DNA of 64,000 bases from Pseudomonas crudilactis (GTDB taxonomy: Bacteria > Pseudomonadota > Gammaproteobacteria > Pseudomonadales > Pseudomonadaceae), in contig NZ_WXVV01000012.1 in the NCBI RefSeq assembly GCF_013433315.1, forward strand, positions 149,031 to 213,030, in the 5' to 3' direction. The position numbers and the translations under genes were made by a program. Of the stretch, positions 8,505 to 17,926 are shown in pieces. The notes under the pieces were generated by a model. The model did not search any database, had not been told where the DNA came from, and saw only the letters and a list, made by a program, of their open reading frames with translations. Positions within the stretch are counted from its first letter, which is position 1. Each line of letters begins with the position of its first letter.

Positions 8505-9491
8505 ATGAAATCATCGTCGCCACAGGCGCAGAAACAGCGCGGCATGGCCATTATCAGCGCCTTGCTTATTGCCGCTGTGGTCGCGGTGATCGCCGCTGGC
8601 ATGCTCACCCGGCAGAGCGTCTTTACCCGTTCTCTTGAAGCAGAACAGTCCCGAGTGCAGGGCGCTGCCGCGCTGTTGGCGGGGCTGGAGCTCAGTCGGC
8701 AACTGCTCAGGGACACGCGTCAACAGGACGTGCTGACCCGGCTCGATCAACCTTGGGCGCAGCCTGTCAAAAGCCATTTGTTGAATGCGCCGGGGGGCGG
8801 TTTCGAGGGGCGTATCGAGGATCAGCAGGGCAAGTTCAATTTGCGCAATTTACTCAGCAATGAGCGCGTCGATGGCGGACAGTTGCGCAGCTTCGAACGC
8901 CTCTGCGAAATGATCGGAATCGATGCTGCCCTCAGCCGGCGCATCAGCCAGCGAGTCATCGCCTCCTACCCGAGAATGCCCGACCTGCAAGCCGCCGGGC
9001 AGGGTATGGCGCAGACGGGTTTCGACGGCGTCCGTGCGACGTCGCCGAGTGCGCGTCGAAGGCCTTTGCCGGCCACTCAGCCGATGTTACGCAGCCTTGA
9101 TGATTTACGTGGCCTCGAAGGCATGAACGAGCAACTGCTTGGGCGCTTGAATCAGTATGTCAGCCTGATTCCGGCCAAGACCTGGGTCAACGGTAATACT
9201 GCCAGCGCCGAGGTGTTGGTGGCGGTGGTACCGGGTTTATCGCTAGCGCAGGCCCAGGCCGTGGTGGGAGAGCGCGATCGTGGCCAGTGGTTCATCAATC
9301 GTGGGGACTTCGTTAACCGTCTGCACTTGCCGCATCTGACCGTCGACGGACTGAACGTCGGCATTAGCAGCGATTGGTTTTTGCTGCGCGGACACGCGCG
9401 TCGTGACCAGCGCCGCGTCAGCCTGGTTGCGCTGCTGCATCGACCCGCCGACGACATGCCAAAAGTGGTCTGGTCGAGGCTCGGCGTATGA
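8505..9491 (+). CDS. hxcX: Type II secretion pseudopilin GspK (HxcX)
   Basis: From the ATG at 8505 (GAGAGCGG upstream) this makes 328 residues. The leader ends QKQRG followed by MAIISALLIAAVV; the mature chain lacks the usual Glu at +5, a known feature of GspK. The large globular domain includes the SAM-like helical repeats (NGNTASAEVLVAVVPGL). GspK caps the pseudopilus. The gene overlaps hxcY by 4 bases (ATGA). Confidence 0.93.
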   Translation: MKSSSPQAQKQRGMAIISALLIAAVVAVIAAGMLTRQSVFTRSLEAEQSRVQGAAALLAGLELSRQLLRDTRQQDVLTRLDQPWAQPVKSHLLNAPGGGFEGRIEDQQGKFNLRNLLSNERVDGGQLRSFERLCEMIGIDAALSRRISQRVIASYPRMPDLQAAGQGMAQTGFDGVRATSPSARRRPLPATQPMLRSLDDLRGLEGMNEQLLGRLNQYVSLIPAKTWVNGNTASAEVLVAVVPGLSLAQAQAVVGERDRGQWFINRGDFVNRLHLPHLTVDGLNVGISSDWFLLRGHARRDQRRVSLVALLHRPADDMPKVVWSRLGV

Positions 9492-10666
9492 CTCGCCTGC
9501 GAGTCGCCTTGCCGCCACTGGCGGGTTTGACCTCAGACTCTGAGGTTGAATTTGCGCGCCTGGATCGGCACGACCAGGTCAGTCAGACCGGTGTCAGTAC
9601 GCTGTTGCTGATTGAACAGGAGTGGCCGTTACAGCCCGTCGAGTTTTTTCTGCATCCGGCGGACAGCGTACTGACCAGTTTGCAGTTGCCACCGCTGACG
9701 CCGGTGAAGATCGATGCGGCGGTGAAGTGTGCCGCGCAGGCGCTGATTCTGGGTGGCACTGAACAGATTTACGTTGCACACAGTGCACGTGAGGTCTCAG
9801 GACAAGTGTCGCTGGCGTGGCTCGCGCAGGCATCTCTGGATCGTTTCGGGCAGTTATTGACTCAGCACCGATTGAAGCTGCGAGGCCTTTACCCGGCGCC
9901 TTATGCGTTGCCGGTGCCAGCGCAGGGGCAGGTCAGCGCGTGTGTATTGGACGGGCAATTGCTGCTGCGCTTCAGCCGTGCGCAGGCTTCGGTAGAACCG
10001 TTGGCGCAGGAGCGTCTGGATGAACTCGTCACCAGTGGTCGCGGCTTGCAGTGGATCGGCGCGGATGCTCCTGCAACAGTCTTCGAACCACGACCTGCGG
10101 AGCAGCGCTGGTGTGGCGTTGCGCCGGGATGGGGGTTGCATGCAGGCATCGGCAAGGCTGCCGGACACACAATCGGTTGGGGCAGGGCAGCCTTCTGTTG
10201 TGCCTTGGCGATTGCGATCTGGGTGTCCGGGCTGAACCTTTATGCAGCCCGTGAAGTGACCCAGGGCGAGCAGCTCAAGGCGCAAATGAGCCAGCGGGTG
10301 AAGCAGGCTTTTCCAGAGTTACCGGTGATTCTCAATCCGTTGCAGCAGGCTCGCCAGCAACTGGCGGCTCGACACAATGGGGTGGCGGCCGACGCGAATC
10401 ACGGGTTCGCCTACCTGGTGCAACATGCCGCGAGCGCGCTGCCGTTTATGGCGGGCAGCGTCCAGCGCATGACCTTTGAGCAGGGACGTTTGCAGTTGGA
10501 GTTGGCTGCCGATACAGCGCAGGCATCCGCCGATGGCGCATTACCGGGAGCGCTGACGCAGGCCGGGTTGGTCGCCAGACGCGAAGACAACGTGTGGATT
10601 TTCAGCCCGCAGGTTGAGCCGGCAGCAGTTGAGGACGATGCCGTCATGGACAGTGACGATGAATAA
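9488..10666 (+). CDS. hxcY: Type II secretion GspL (HxcY)
   Basis: This 392-residue protein has an N-terminal cytoplasmic actin-like domain (~1-235), one transmembrane helix around residues 236-253, and a small periplasmic ferredoxin-like domain. GspL anchors the GspE ATPase to the inner-membrane platform and pairs with GspM. It is in the operon between hxcX and hxcZ with overlaps on both sides. Confidence 0.93.
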   Translation: MTRLRVALPPLAGLTSDSEVEFARLDRHDQVSQTGVSTLLLIEQEWPLQPVEFFLHPADSVLTSLQLPPLTPVKIDAAVKCAAQALILGGTEQIYVAHSAREVSGQVSLAWLAQASLDRFGQLLTQHRLKLRGLYPAPYALPVPAQGQVSACVLDGQLLLRFSRAQASVEPLAQERLDELVTSGRGLQWIGADAPATVFEPRPAEQRWCGVAPGWGLHAGIGKAAGHTIGWGRAAFCCALAIAIWVSGLNLYAAREVTQGEQLKAQMSQRVKQAFPELPVILNPLQQARQQLAARHNGVAADANHGFAYLVQHAASALPFMAGSVQRMTFEQGRLQLELAADTAQASADGALPGALTQAGLVARREDNVWIFSPQVEPAAVEDDAVMDSDDE

Positions 10667-11201
10667 TCTACTGGCGATCTATAGGGCTCGCTGGCTGCTG
10701 CTGCGTGCACAGATTCATCGGCATTGGGCGCCGCTGACCTTGCGCGAAAAACGCCTGGTCGCGGGCACCGCATTGATGTTGGGGGGCGTGCTGATCTGGC
10801 TGCTGTTCGTCCAGCCACCGCTGAAAAAGATTGAACATTGGCAGACCGAAACGCCGAAGTTGCGTGGCCAGACCGAAGCGCTGGATCTGTTGTTGCGCGA
10901 GGTGGCGACGGCGCCCATTGGGCAAAACTTCGAGCGGTCATTGCAGCAATCTCTCGATGGCAGCGGGCTGCTTGGTCGCTACCAATTGCAGGCAATTGGC
11001 ACCGCTTGGCAGTTGACGTTCGAGGATGCGCCCGCTGATGCCGTCATCAGTTGGCTATTAATCCACCCCGTGCAGTTTTCACTTGAAGTGGTCGAGGCTC
11101 GTTTGCAGCGTGCAGACGCAGCCAAGGTCGACGATACGGCCGGCACTTTGTCAGGCACCGTTCGCATGGATCAGGCGCTGGGCGCTAAGGAAGCTTCATG
11201 A
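10659..11201 (+). CDS. hxcZ: Type II secretion GspM (HxcZ)
   Basis: This is a 180-residue product from the ATG at 10659, which overlaps the end of hxcY. It has a short cytoplasmic N-terminus, one membrane helix (LMLGGVLIWLLFV, ~residues 40-55) and a periplasmic ferredoxin-like domain. It stabilises GspL in the platform. A start 21 bases upstream (10638) is possible. The stop overlaps the hxcQ start. Confidence 0.92.
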   Translation: MNNLLAIYRARWLLLRAQIHRHWAPLTLREKRLVAGTALMLGGVLIWLLFVQPPLKKIEHWQTETPKLRGQTEALDLLLREVATAPIGQNFERSLQQSLDGSGLLGRYQLQAIGTAWQLTFEDAPADAVISWLLIHPVQFSLEVVEARLQRADAAKVDDTAGTLSGTVRMDQALGAKEAS

Positions 11202-13570
11202 AGGGGTCAGGATCCAAACCGGCACGTCTGGCGTTGCCGATGCTGCTGATGGCGTTGAGCGCGTGCAGCAACACCAGCACACCACAGAATCAGCCGCCGT
11301 TGCTGGTCGACAGTGAACTCGGGCGGCCGCTGGCCAACACCCAGCGCAGCGGCGACGCGGTGCTCGACCGCGAGCGGGCACAGGCGCAAGCGCGACCTGT
11401 GCCGAAGCAATTGCACAACATCAGCAAAAGTGCGCGCAGTGGGGCGGCGGCTTCGGGCATCGCGTTGCCGAGCAATCCGTTGGGTGACCAACCGGTGACA
11501 CTGAATTTTGTCGACGCCGATATTCAAGCGGTGGTGCGCGCGTTAGCGCGTTCGACCGGCCAACAGTTTTTGGTCGACCCTCGGGTCAAGGGCACGCTGA
11601 CGCTGGTCTCGGAAGGTCAGGTGCCGGCGCGGCAGGCTTACGACATGTTGTTGGCGGCGCTGCGCATGCAGGGTTTCAGTGTGGTCGATGTGGGCGGTGT
11701 GGCGCAGGTGGTGCCGGAGGCGGATGCGAAACTGCTGGGTGGGCCGATCTACAGCGCCGATAAACCGGCGGGTAACGGCATGCTCACGCGCACGTTTCGC
11801 CTGCAATACGAGAACGCGGTGAACCTGATTCCGGTGCTGCGCCCGATCGTTTCGCCGAACAATCCGATCAACGCCTATCCGGGCAACAACACCATCGTTA
11901 TCACCGATTACGCCGAGAACCTGACCCGCGTTGCGCAGTTGATCGCGAGCATTGATTCGCCGAGTGCGATCGACACGGATGTGGTGCAGATCCAGAACGG
12001 CATCGCTGCCGACATTGCGCCAATGGTGGCGGATTTGCTCGATGCTCCGGGCAATGATCCGACGCAGAAAATTGCGGTGATTGGAGATCCGCGTTCCAAC
12101 ACCATCATCATTCGCGCCGGCAGCCCGGAGCGCACGGAACTGGCGCGCAACCTGATCTACAAACTCGATAACGCGCAGAGCAATCCGAGCAATCTGCATG
12201 TGGTTTATCTGCGTAATGCGCAAGCGGCGAAACTGGCGCAGGCACTGCGTGGTTTGCTCACGGGCGAGAGCGACAGTGGCACCAGCGACAGTGCGCGTTC
12301 GGTGCTCAGTGCGATGGGCGCAAGTACCGGCGGCAGCGCTGGGCAGAATGGCCAAAGTGGCACGCAAAGCAGCGGCACTACATCGACCACCAACAGCAGC
12401 GGCAGCACGGGCGGCAGTTACGCGCAGGGCAGCAGTGGTAGCACAACCGGCAGCGGCGGTGCGCAGAGCAGCGAACAGAACGTCGCTTTCAGTGCCGGCG
12501 GTGTGACCATTCAGGCTGACGCGACCACCAACACCTTGCTGATTTCCGCGCCGGAGCCGTTGTATCGCAACTTGCGCGAAGTCATCGATCTGCTCGACCA
12601 GCGCCGCGCGCAAGTGGTGATCGAAAGCCTGATTGTCGAAGTCGGCGAGGACGATGCCAGCGAATTCGGCGTGCAATGGCAGACCGGTAATCTCGGCGGC
12701 AACGGCGTGATCGGTGGCGCTAATCTCGGTGGTTCGGGGATCAACGTCAACGGCAAGACCAGCATCGATGTACTGCCACAAGGTTTGAACCTGGGCTACG
12801 TCAACGGCACCGTCGATATCCCTGGCATCGGCAAGATTCTCGACCTGAAAGTGCTGGCCCGGGCGTTGAAGAGCAAGGGCGGCACCAACGTGCTGTCGAC
12901 GCCGAACCTGCTGACGCTGGACAACGAAGCGGCGAGCATTTTTGTTGGGCAAACCATTCCGTTTGTCAGCGGCAGTTATGTCACGGGCGGTGGCGGCACC
13001 AGCAACAACCCGTTCCAGACCGTGACCCGTGAAGAGGTCGGTTTGAAGCTCAATGTGCGCCCGCAGATTTCCGAGGGTGGCACGGTCAAGCTCGATATCT
13101 ATCAGGAGGTCAGCAGCATTGATGAGCGGGCTTCGGCCAGTGCCAATTCGGCGGGAATTGTCACCAACAAACGCGCGATCGACACCAGTATCTTGCTCGA
13201 CGACGGGCAGATCATGGTGCTCGGCGGGTTGCTGCAGGACGGCTACAGCCAGAGCAATGACGCGGTGCCATGGCTGGGCAGTTTGCCGGGCATCGGCGCG
13301 CTGTTTCGTAACGAGCGCCGGGCGATCACCAAGACCAACCTGATGGTGTTCCTGCGCCCGTACATCATTCGCGACAGCGAAGCGGGGCGCAGCATCACTC
13401 TCAATCGCTATGACTTCATGCGCCGCGCTCAGGGTGGTTTGCAGCCGGAACGCAGCTGGGCGATGCCAGACATGCAGGCGCCGCAGTTGCCGACGGCAGC
13501 GCAGGGTGTGCCGGCGGTGTTACCGAGTTCCGGCCCACGCGCAACCATCAAAGCGGTGCCGATCCAATGA
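11198..13570 (+). CDS. hxcQ: Type II secretion secretin GspD, lipoprotein form (HxcQ)
   Basis: This 790-residue outer-membrane channel has a lipoprotein signal ending in LSAC (Cys23), so it is a liposecretin like P. aeruginosa HxcQ and can pilot itself to the outer membrane; no GspS pilotin is found nearby. N-terminal N0-N3 domains precede a Ser/Gly/Thr-rich, low-complexity insert (residues ~365-425) in the N3 region, followed by the secretin core with GKTSIDVLPQGLN, VLSTPNLLTLDNEAA and the gate segment. It is followed by a REP pair before hxcR. Confidence 0.96.
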   Translation: MKGSGSKPARLALPMLLMALSACSNTSTPQNQPPLLVDSELGRPLANTQRSGDAVLDRERAQAQARPVPKQLHNISKSARSGAAASGIALPSNPLGDQPVTLNFVDADIQAVVRALARSTGQQFLVDPRVKGTLTLVSEGQVPARQAYDMLLAALRMQGFSVVDVGGVAQVVPEADAKLLGGPIYSADKPAGNGMLTRTFRLQYENAVNLIPVLRPIVSPNNPINAYPGNNTIVITDYAENLTRVAQLIASIDSPSAIDTDVVQIQNGIAADIAPMVADLLDAPGNDPTQKIAVIGDPRSNTIIIRAGSPERTELARNLIYKLDNAQSNPSNLHVVYLRNAQAAKLAQALRGLLTGESDSGTSDSARSVLSAMGASTGGSAGQNGQSGTQSSGTTSTTNSSGSTGGSYAQGSSGSTTGSGGAQSSEQNVAFSAGGVTIQADATTNTLLISAPEPLYRNLREVIDLLDQRRAQVVIESLIVEVGEDDASEFGVQWQTGNLGGNGVIGGANLGGSGINVNGKTSIDVLPQGLNLGYVNGTVDIPGIGKILDLKVLARALKSKGGTNVLSTPNLLTLDNEAASIFVGQTIPFVSGSYVTGGGGTSNNPFQTVTREEVGLKLNVRPQISEGGTVKLDIYQEVSSIDERASASANSAGIVTNKRAIDTSILLDDGQIMVLGGLLQDGYSQSNDAVPWLGSLPGIGALFRNERRAITKTNLMVFLRPYIIRDSEAGRSITLNRYDFMRRAQGGLQPERSWAMPDMQAPQLPTAAQGVPAVLPSSGPRATIKAVPIQ

Positions 13571-13602
13571 CTCCGACATCGCCTCTTGATCTGGAAAACG
13601 GA

Positions 13603-13703
13603 CCTGTAGGAGCTGCCGAAGGCTGCGATCTTTTGATCTTGCTCTTCGACGGACCCAAACGACCAAAGATCAAAAGATCGCAGCCTTCGGCAGCTCCTAC
13701 AGG
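13603..13703. repeat. REP/BIME inverted pair between hxcQ and hxcR
   Basis: There is a perfect 38-bp inverted repeat (13603-13640 and 13666-13703) with a 25-base centre, of the Pseudomonas GTAGGAGCTGCCGAAGGCTG type. It lies inside an operon and may stabilise the upstream mRNA or cause partial termination. Confidence 0.9.
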
Positions 13704-13721
13704 GATTGAGGAGGGCATGAG

Positions 13722-15128
13722 ATGAGTGCACTTCCTTACGCCTGGGCCAAGGCGCAGCGGATTCTGTTGTGCGATGGCGTGCTGACCGTTTGCCCGTCAA
13801 CGCCGGGCTGGTCGATCAGCGAGGCGCGGCGGCAGTTTGGCGCCACCACGATTCAGCGCGTGCGCGATGACGAACTCGATGGCTTGCTCGCCGCTGCCTA
13901 TGCCGACACCGGCAGCGCGGCGGCGGTGGTTGGCGCGGCCGAGAATGAAGTCGATCTCGACCGCCTGATGCAGGACATGCCGGAAATCACCGATCTGCTC
14001 GACACCCAGGACGGCGCGCCGGTGATCCGCATGATCAACGCGCTGCTGACCCAAGCCGCGCGCGACGAGGCCAGTGACATCCACATCGAACCGTTCGAAA
14101 CCCATTCGGTGGTGCGCTACCGCGTCGACGGCACCTTGCGTGACGTGGTCTCGCCGCGCAAGGCGTTGCACGGTGCGCTGGTGTCGCGGATCAAGATCAT
14201 GGCCCAACTCGATATCGCCGAAAAACGCCTGCCGCAGGACGGTCGCATTGCCTTGCGGGTGGCCGGGCGGCCGATTGATATTCGTGTTTCAACGGTGCCG
14301 ACCGGGCATGGTGAAAGAGTGGTGATGCGTCTGCTCGACAAACAGGCCGGGCGTCTGCATCTGGAAACCTTGGGCATGGACGCGCAGGTATTGGCCAAAC
14401 TCGATCACCTGATCCGTCAGCCTCACGGCATCGTGCTGGTCACCGGCCCGACCGGCAGCGGCAAAACCACCAGCCTCTACGCCGCACTGGCGCGGCTCGA
14501 TGCGAGCACCAGCAACATCCTCACCGTCGAAGACCCGGTGGAATACGACCTGCCGGGGATCAGCCAGATTCAGGTCAACGCCAAGATCGACATGACTTTT
14601 GCTTTGGCGCTGCGTGCAATCCTGCGGCAAGACCCGGACATCATCATGATCGGCGAAATCCGCGATCTCGAAACCGCACAAATCGCCGTGCAGGCCTCGC
14701 TCACCGGTCACCTGGTGCTCGCAACGTTGCACACCAACGACGCGGTGTCGGCGGTCAACCGCTTGATCGACATGGGCGTCGAACCGTTTCTGCTGGCCTC
14801 GTCGATGCTCGGCGTGCTCGCGCAACGCTTGGTGCGGCGCCTGTGCAATCAGTGCAAACAAGAAGACCCGGCAGCCCCCGGCACCTGGCGTCCGGTTGGC
14901 TGCCCAGCGTGCAATCAAACCGGCTACAGCGGCCGCACCGGCATCCATGAATTGTTCTGCATCGACGACGACATCCGTACCCTGATCCACCAAGGGGCAG
15001 GGGAGCAGGCCTTGCGCGCATCCGCCGCCAAAGCCGGGATGTTCAGTCTGCGCGAGGACGGCGAGCGCTGGATCCGCAGTGGCGCCACTGCGCCCGAAGA
15101 AATCCTTCGTGTGACACGGGACGCCTGA
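13722..15128 (+). CDS. hxcR: Type II secretion ATPase GspE (HxcR)
   Basis: This 468-residue cytoplasmic ATPase has Walker A GPTGSGKT (~residues 241-248), the Asp box TVEDPVEYDLPG, a Walker B segment IIMIGEIRD and the His box LATLHTNDA. A tetracysteine zinc motif (CNQC .. CPAC, ~375-395) is present. It energises pseudopilus assembly on the GspL platform. The stop overlaps the hxcS start (TGATGA). Confidence 0.97.
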   Translation: MSALPYAWAKAQRILLCDGVLTVCPSTPGWSISEARRQFGATTIQRVRDDELDGLLAAAYADTGSAAAVVGAAENEVDLDRLMQDMPEITDLLDTQDGAPVIRMINALLTQAARDEASDIHIEPFETHSVVRYRVDGTLRDVVSPRKALHGALVSRIKIMAQLDIAEKRLPQDGRIALRVAGRPIDIRVSTVPTGHGERVVMRLLDKQAGRLHLETLGMDAQVLAKLDHLIRQPHGIVLVTGPTGSGKTTSLYAALARLDASTSNILTVEDPVEYDLPGISQIQVNAKIDMTFALALRAILRQDPDIIMIGEIRDLETAQIAVQASLTGHLVLATLHTNDAVSAVNRLIDMGVEPFLLASSMLGVLAQRLVRRLCNQCKQEDPAAPGTWRPVGCPACNQTGYSGRTGIHELFCIDDDIRTLIHQGAGEQALRASAAKAGMFSLREDGERWIRSGATAPEEILRVTRDA

Positions 15129-16339
15129 TGAATCGCTATCGTTTTGAAGCCGCCGACGCGACCGGCAAGATCGAATCCGGGCACCTTGAGGCGGACAGCC
15201 AGGCTGCCGCGTTCACAACGTTACGCGGGCGCGGTTTGACCGCGTTGTCGGTGCACAAGGAAAGCAACGTCGCCCAGCACGGCGGTGGCGGACTGTTCAG
15301 CGCCAAGCTCTCGGACAACGATCTGGCCTGGGCCACGCGGCAACTGGCGAGTCTGTTGGGCGCGAGTCTACCGCTGGAAGCGGCGCTCAGTGCCACGGTC
15401 GAGCAGGCCGAGAAAAAACACATCGCCCATACGCTCAGTGCCGTTCGTGCGGATGTGCGCAGCGGCATGCGCCTGGCGGAATCGCTAGCGGCGCGACCAC
15501 GGGACTTTCCCGAGATCTACCGCGCGTTGATTGCGGCCGGGGAGGAGTCCGGCGATCTGGCTCAGGTCATGGAACGGCTGGCGGATTACATCGAGGAGCG
15601 CAACAACCTGCGCGGCAAGATTCTCACCGCGTTTATCTATCCGGGTGTGGTCGGTCTGGTGTCGATAGGCATTGTGATTTTCCTGCTCAGTTATGTGGTG
15701 CCGCAAGTGGTCAGTGCGTTTTCCCAGGCGCGGCAGGATTTGCCGGGGCTGACCCTGGCGATGCTCAATGCCAGCGATTTCATCCGCAGTTGGGGTTGGC
15801 TGTGCGCCGGGATCATGGCTGGTGCGTTTTGGAGCTGGCGCCTGTATTTGCGTAATCCGGCGGCGCGCCTGAGTTGGCATCATCGGGTGCTGAAGTTGCC
15901 GTTGTTCGGGCGCTTCATCCTCGGCCTGAACACTGCGCGTTTCGCCTCGACCCTGGCGATTCTTGGCGGTGCCGGGGTGCCGTTGTTGCGTGCGCTGGAA
16001 GCGGCGCGGCAGACCTTGTCCAATGATCGCCTGAGCCTGAGCGTCACTGAGGCCACGGCCAAGGTGCGTGAAGGGGTCAACCTCGCCGCCGCGTTGCGCG
16101 TGGAGAATGTGTTCCCGCCGGTGCTGATTCACTTGATCGCCAGCGGTGAGAAAACCGGCTCGTTGCCACCGATGCTTGAGCGCGCGGCACAAACCCTGTC
16201 GCGTGATATCGAACGGCGGGCGATGGGCATGACCGCGCTGCTGGAGCCGCTGATGATCGTGGTGATGGGCGGGGTGGTGCTGGTGATTGTGATGGCCGTG
16301 CTGCTGCCGATCATTGAGATCAATCAACTGGTCCAGTAG
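15128..16339 (+). CDS. hxcS: Type II secretion platform protein GspF (HxcS)
   Basis: This 403-residue polytopic inner-membrane protein has two GspF domains (each with a LxxxGxxLxxAL pattern; the SLLGASLPLEAAL and ILGGAGVPLLRALE segments), membrane helices around residues 170-195 and 220-240, and a final helix at 370-398. It is the last gene of the hxc operon. No prepilin peptidase or GspN follows. Confidence 0.96.
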   Translation: MNRYRFEAADATGKIESGHLEADSQAAAFTTLRGRGLTALSVHKESNVAQHGGGGLFSAKLSDNDLAWATRQLASLLGASLPLEAALSATVEQAEKKHIAHTLSAVRADVRSGMRLAESLAARPRDFPEIYRALIAAGEESGDLAQVMERLADYIEERNNLRGKILTAFIYPGVVGLVSIGIVIFLLSYVVPQVVSAFSQARQDLPGLTLAMLNASDFIRSWGWLCAGIMAGAFWSWRLYLRNPAARLSWHHRVLKLPLFGRFILGLNTARFASTLAILGGAGVPLLRALEAARQTLSNDRLSLSVTEATAKVREGVNLAAALRVENVFPPVLIHLIASGEKTGSLPPMLERAAQTLSRDIERRAMGMTALLEPLMIVVMGGVVLVIVMAVLLPIIEINQLVQ

Positions 16340-16362
16340 CCGGTTTTGATGGTGTCTGATCG

Positions 16363-16465
16363 GGCCCCTTCGCGAGCAAGCTCGCTCCCACAGTGTTCGG
16401 TGGTGTGAAGTAACTGCATTAACAACATCAATCCCTGTGGGAGCGAGCCTGCTCGCGAAGGGGCC
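16363..16465. repeat. REP/BIME inverted pair after hxcS
   Basis: The sequence GGCCCCTTCGCGAGCAAGCT.. (16363-16393) is inverted at 16435-16465 and is the common fluorescens-group REP core. It separates the T2SS operon from the convergent pectate lyase gene. Confidence 0.92.
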
Positions 16466-16534
16466 AGTTCGGGCAACAAAAAATCCAGATTTTTTGTCAG
16501 GACTTCACCCCCGCACCATCTTCAAGCAGACATG

Positions 16535-16561
16535 AAAAAGCCCTCGTTACCGAGGGCTTTT
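16535..16561. terminator. Intrinsic terminator of the pectate lyase gene
   Basis: The stem AAAAGCCCTCG / CGAGGGCTTTT with loop TTAC and A/T flanks can function in both directions. It lies 24 bases beyond the pel stop codon. Confidence 0.85.
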
Positions 16562-16585
16562 CATTAACGCGGTTACATCGACCAA

Positions 16586-17728
16586 TCAGATCTTGCCAGC
16601 GCCAGCCTTGGCCTTAACGTCGGCCGCGACTTTGTCCGCGTTCAGTGGGGTGTAGCTGTAAGGCGGGGTCCAGCCGATGTTGGTGCCCCACTTGCAGGTC
16701 AGCAAGGTGCCATTGAGCGTAGAACCCTGATCAAGGTAGGTGCTGCCACCGTAGTCGCCGGCGATTTTGTCGCAGCCGCTGATGCCGGAGATTTCGAACG
16801 CGTTTTTCTCGGAGAAAATCTTCGAGTTTTTGCCGACACCGTGCGCGTAGCTGAACGGGTAGACCTTATGGCTGGTGCTGCCCACGTGATAGTTGTTGTA
16901 CAGATGCACCTGGCCGAAGCGAACGCGTGGCGCGCGTGCGGAGATGTTTTCGAACAGGGTGTTGTGGATCGTGACCTTGAGCTTGCCATCATCGGTGGTG
17001 CGGCTGTCGCTGGAACCGATCAGGTTGTTCTTCTCGTGCGATTTGAACGCCGAGTAGGAAATGGTCACGTAGTTGGCACCGTTTTTCACGTCCAGTGCGC
17101 CGTCGTGGTGTTGCTTTGGACGACCGTTGGCGGTGCCGTTCTGGTCATCGGTGCGGCGGCCATCGGTGAAGGTGACATGGTCGACCCACACATTGTTGGC
17201 GCCTTCGATGGTCAGCCCGTCGTACTCGGAGTTCCAGTTGCCGGCGCTGCCGTCATTGGCGTCCCAGATCGGCTCGGGATCCCACGGGTTTTCGATGGTG
17301 ATGTTGCGGATGATCACATCGTTTTCCTTGGCATAGAAGAAACCCTCGCGGATCTCCGCCGTGCTGCTCGTACCGACGATGGTCGTCTTGCCCGGGATAT
17401 CCAGACGACCGCGCTTTTTCATATCGGCGGTCGTCGTATAAGCTTTGCCTTCGCTGATGTCGATAGGCCCGGTAATCTTGATGATGCGCCCGTTGGTGCC
17501 GACCGAAGCGCTGAGTGCGGTCTTCAGTTCGGCGGCGTTCTTCACGGTGTAGATGTTGTTGGCTGCCGCTCTGGAGCCACCCTTGGTGCCACCGTTTTGC
17601 GTGGCCCAGCCAGTCGTTGCAACATCCAGCCAGATATCGGCTGCTTGTGCGGGCAGGGTGGAAAACAGCAGGCTGCCGACGATGGCGCTGGCCAGTTTGC
17701 AGGCCGTGAAGGTTGTTGGTTTTGTCAT
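16586..17728 (-). CDS. pel: Secreted pectate lyase (polysaccharide lyase family 1)
   Basis: This 380-residue protein has a Sec signal peptide (cut after ~AQA at residue 29). It shows the family 1 beta-helix hallmarks: the EYDGLTIEG and NNVWVDHVTF stretch (~168-187), HHDGALDVKNG, and RAPRVRFGQVHLYNN carrying the catalytic Arg. These enzymes cleave polygalacturonate by calcium-dependent beta-elimination. The gene is convergent with the Hxc T2SS operon, and T2SS is the usual export route for such enzymes. It is divergent from a FadR-type regulator, with a candidate operator at 17863. Confidence 0.95.
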   Translation of the reverse strand: MTKPTTFTACKLASAIVGSLLFSTLPAQAADIWLDVATTGWATQNGGTKGGSRAAANNIYTVKNAAELKTALSASVGTNGRIIKITGPIDISEGKAYTTTADMKKRGRLDIPGKTTIVGTSSTAEIREGFFYAKENDVIIRNITIENPWDPEPIWDANDGSAGNWNSEYDGLTIEGANNVWVDHVTFTDGRRTDDQNGTANGRPKQHHDGALDVKNGANYVTISYSAFKSHEKNNLIGSSDSRTTDDGKLKVTIHNTLFENISARAPRVRFGQVHLYNNYHVGSTSHKVYPFSYAHGVGKNSKIFSEKNAFEISGISGCDKIAGDYGGSTYLDQGSTLNGTLLTCKWGTNIGWTPPYSYTPLNADKVAADVKAKAGAGKI

Positions 17729-17862
17729 GAGTAATCAGATCCTTGATTAACTTGAGTGTTTTACACGCGATGTCTCCACGTGTTTCTCGAGCGGACGTCC
17801 TTATCGCCAGTGCAGCGAATCGAACGTCCGCTGCATGAGAAATCCTATCATTGAACTGGTGC

Positions 17863-17875
17863 GTTGTCGTACAAC
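17863..17875. promoter_or_regulatory. Candidate operator a, GTTGTCGTACAAC
   Basis: This palindrome (GTTGT-CGT-ACAAC) resembles sites bound by FadR-subfamily GntR regulators. It lies 52 bases before the regulator start and 135 before the pel start. Matching 13-mers occur at 21334 and 21525. Confidence 0.65.
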
Positions 17876-17926
17876 TGAATGGGCTATGATGCGTAATTAT
17901 TCGAAAATTCGAGATTTTTGTTGCTG

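Noticed and set aside
12270..12480. Possible repeat or foreign insert in hxcQ
   Set aside because: The Ser/Gly/Thr-rich low-complexity stretch falls in the N3 domain region, where T2SS secretins often carry such a linker, and stays in frame.
11543..12952. A 469-codon open frame opposite hxcQ
   Set aside because: It is the antisense shadow of the secretin gene, without start signals or known motifs.
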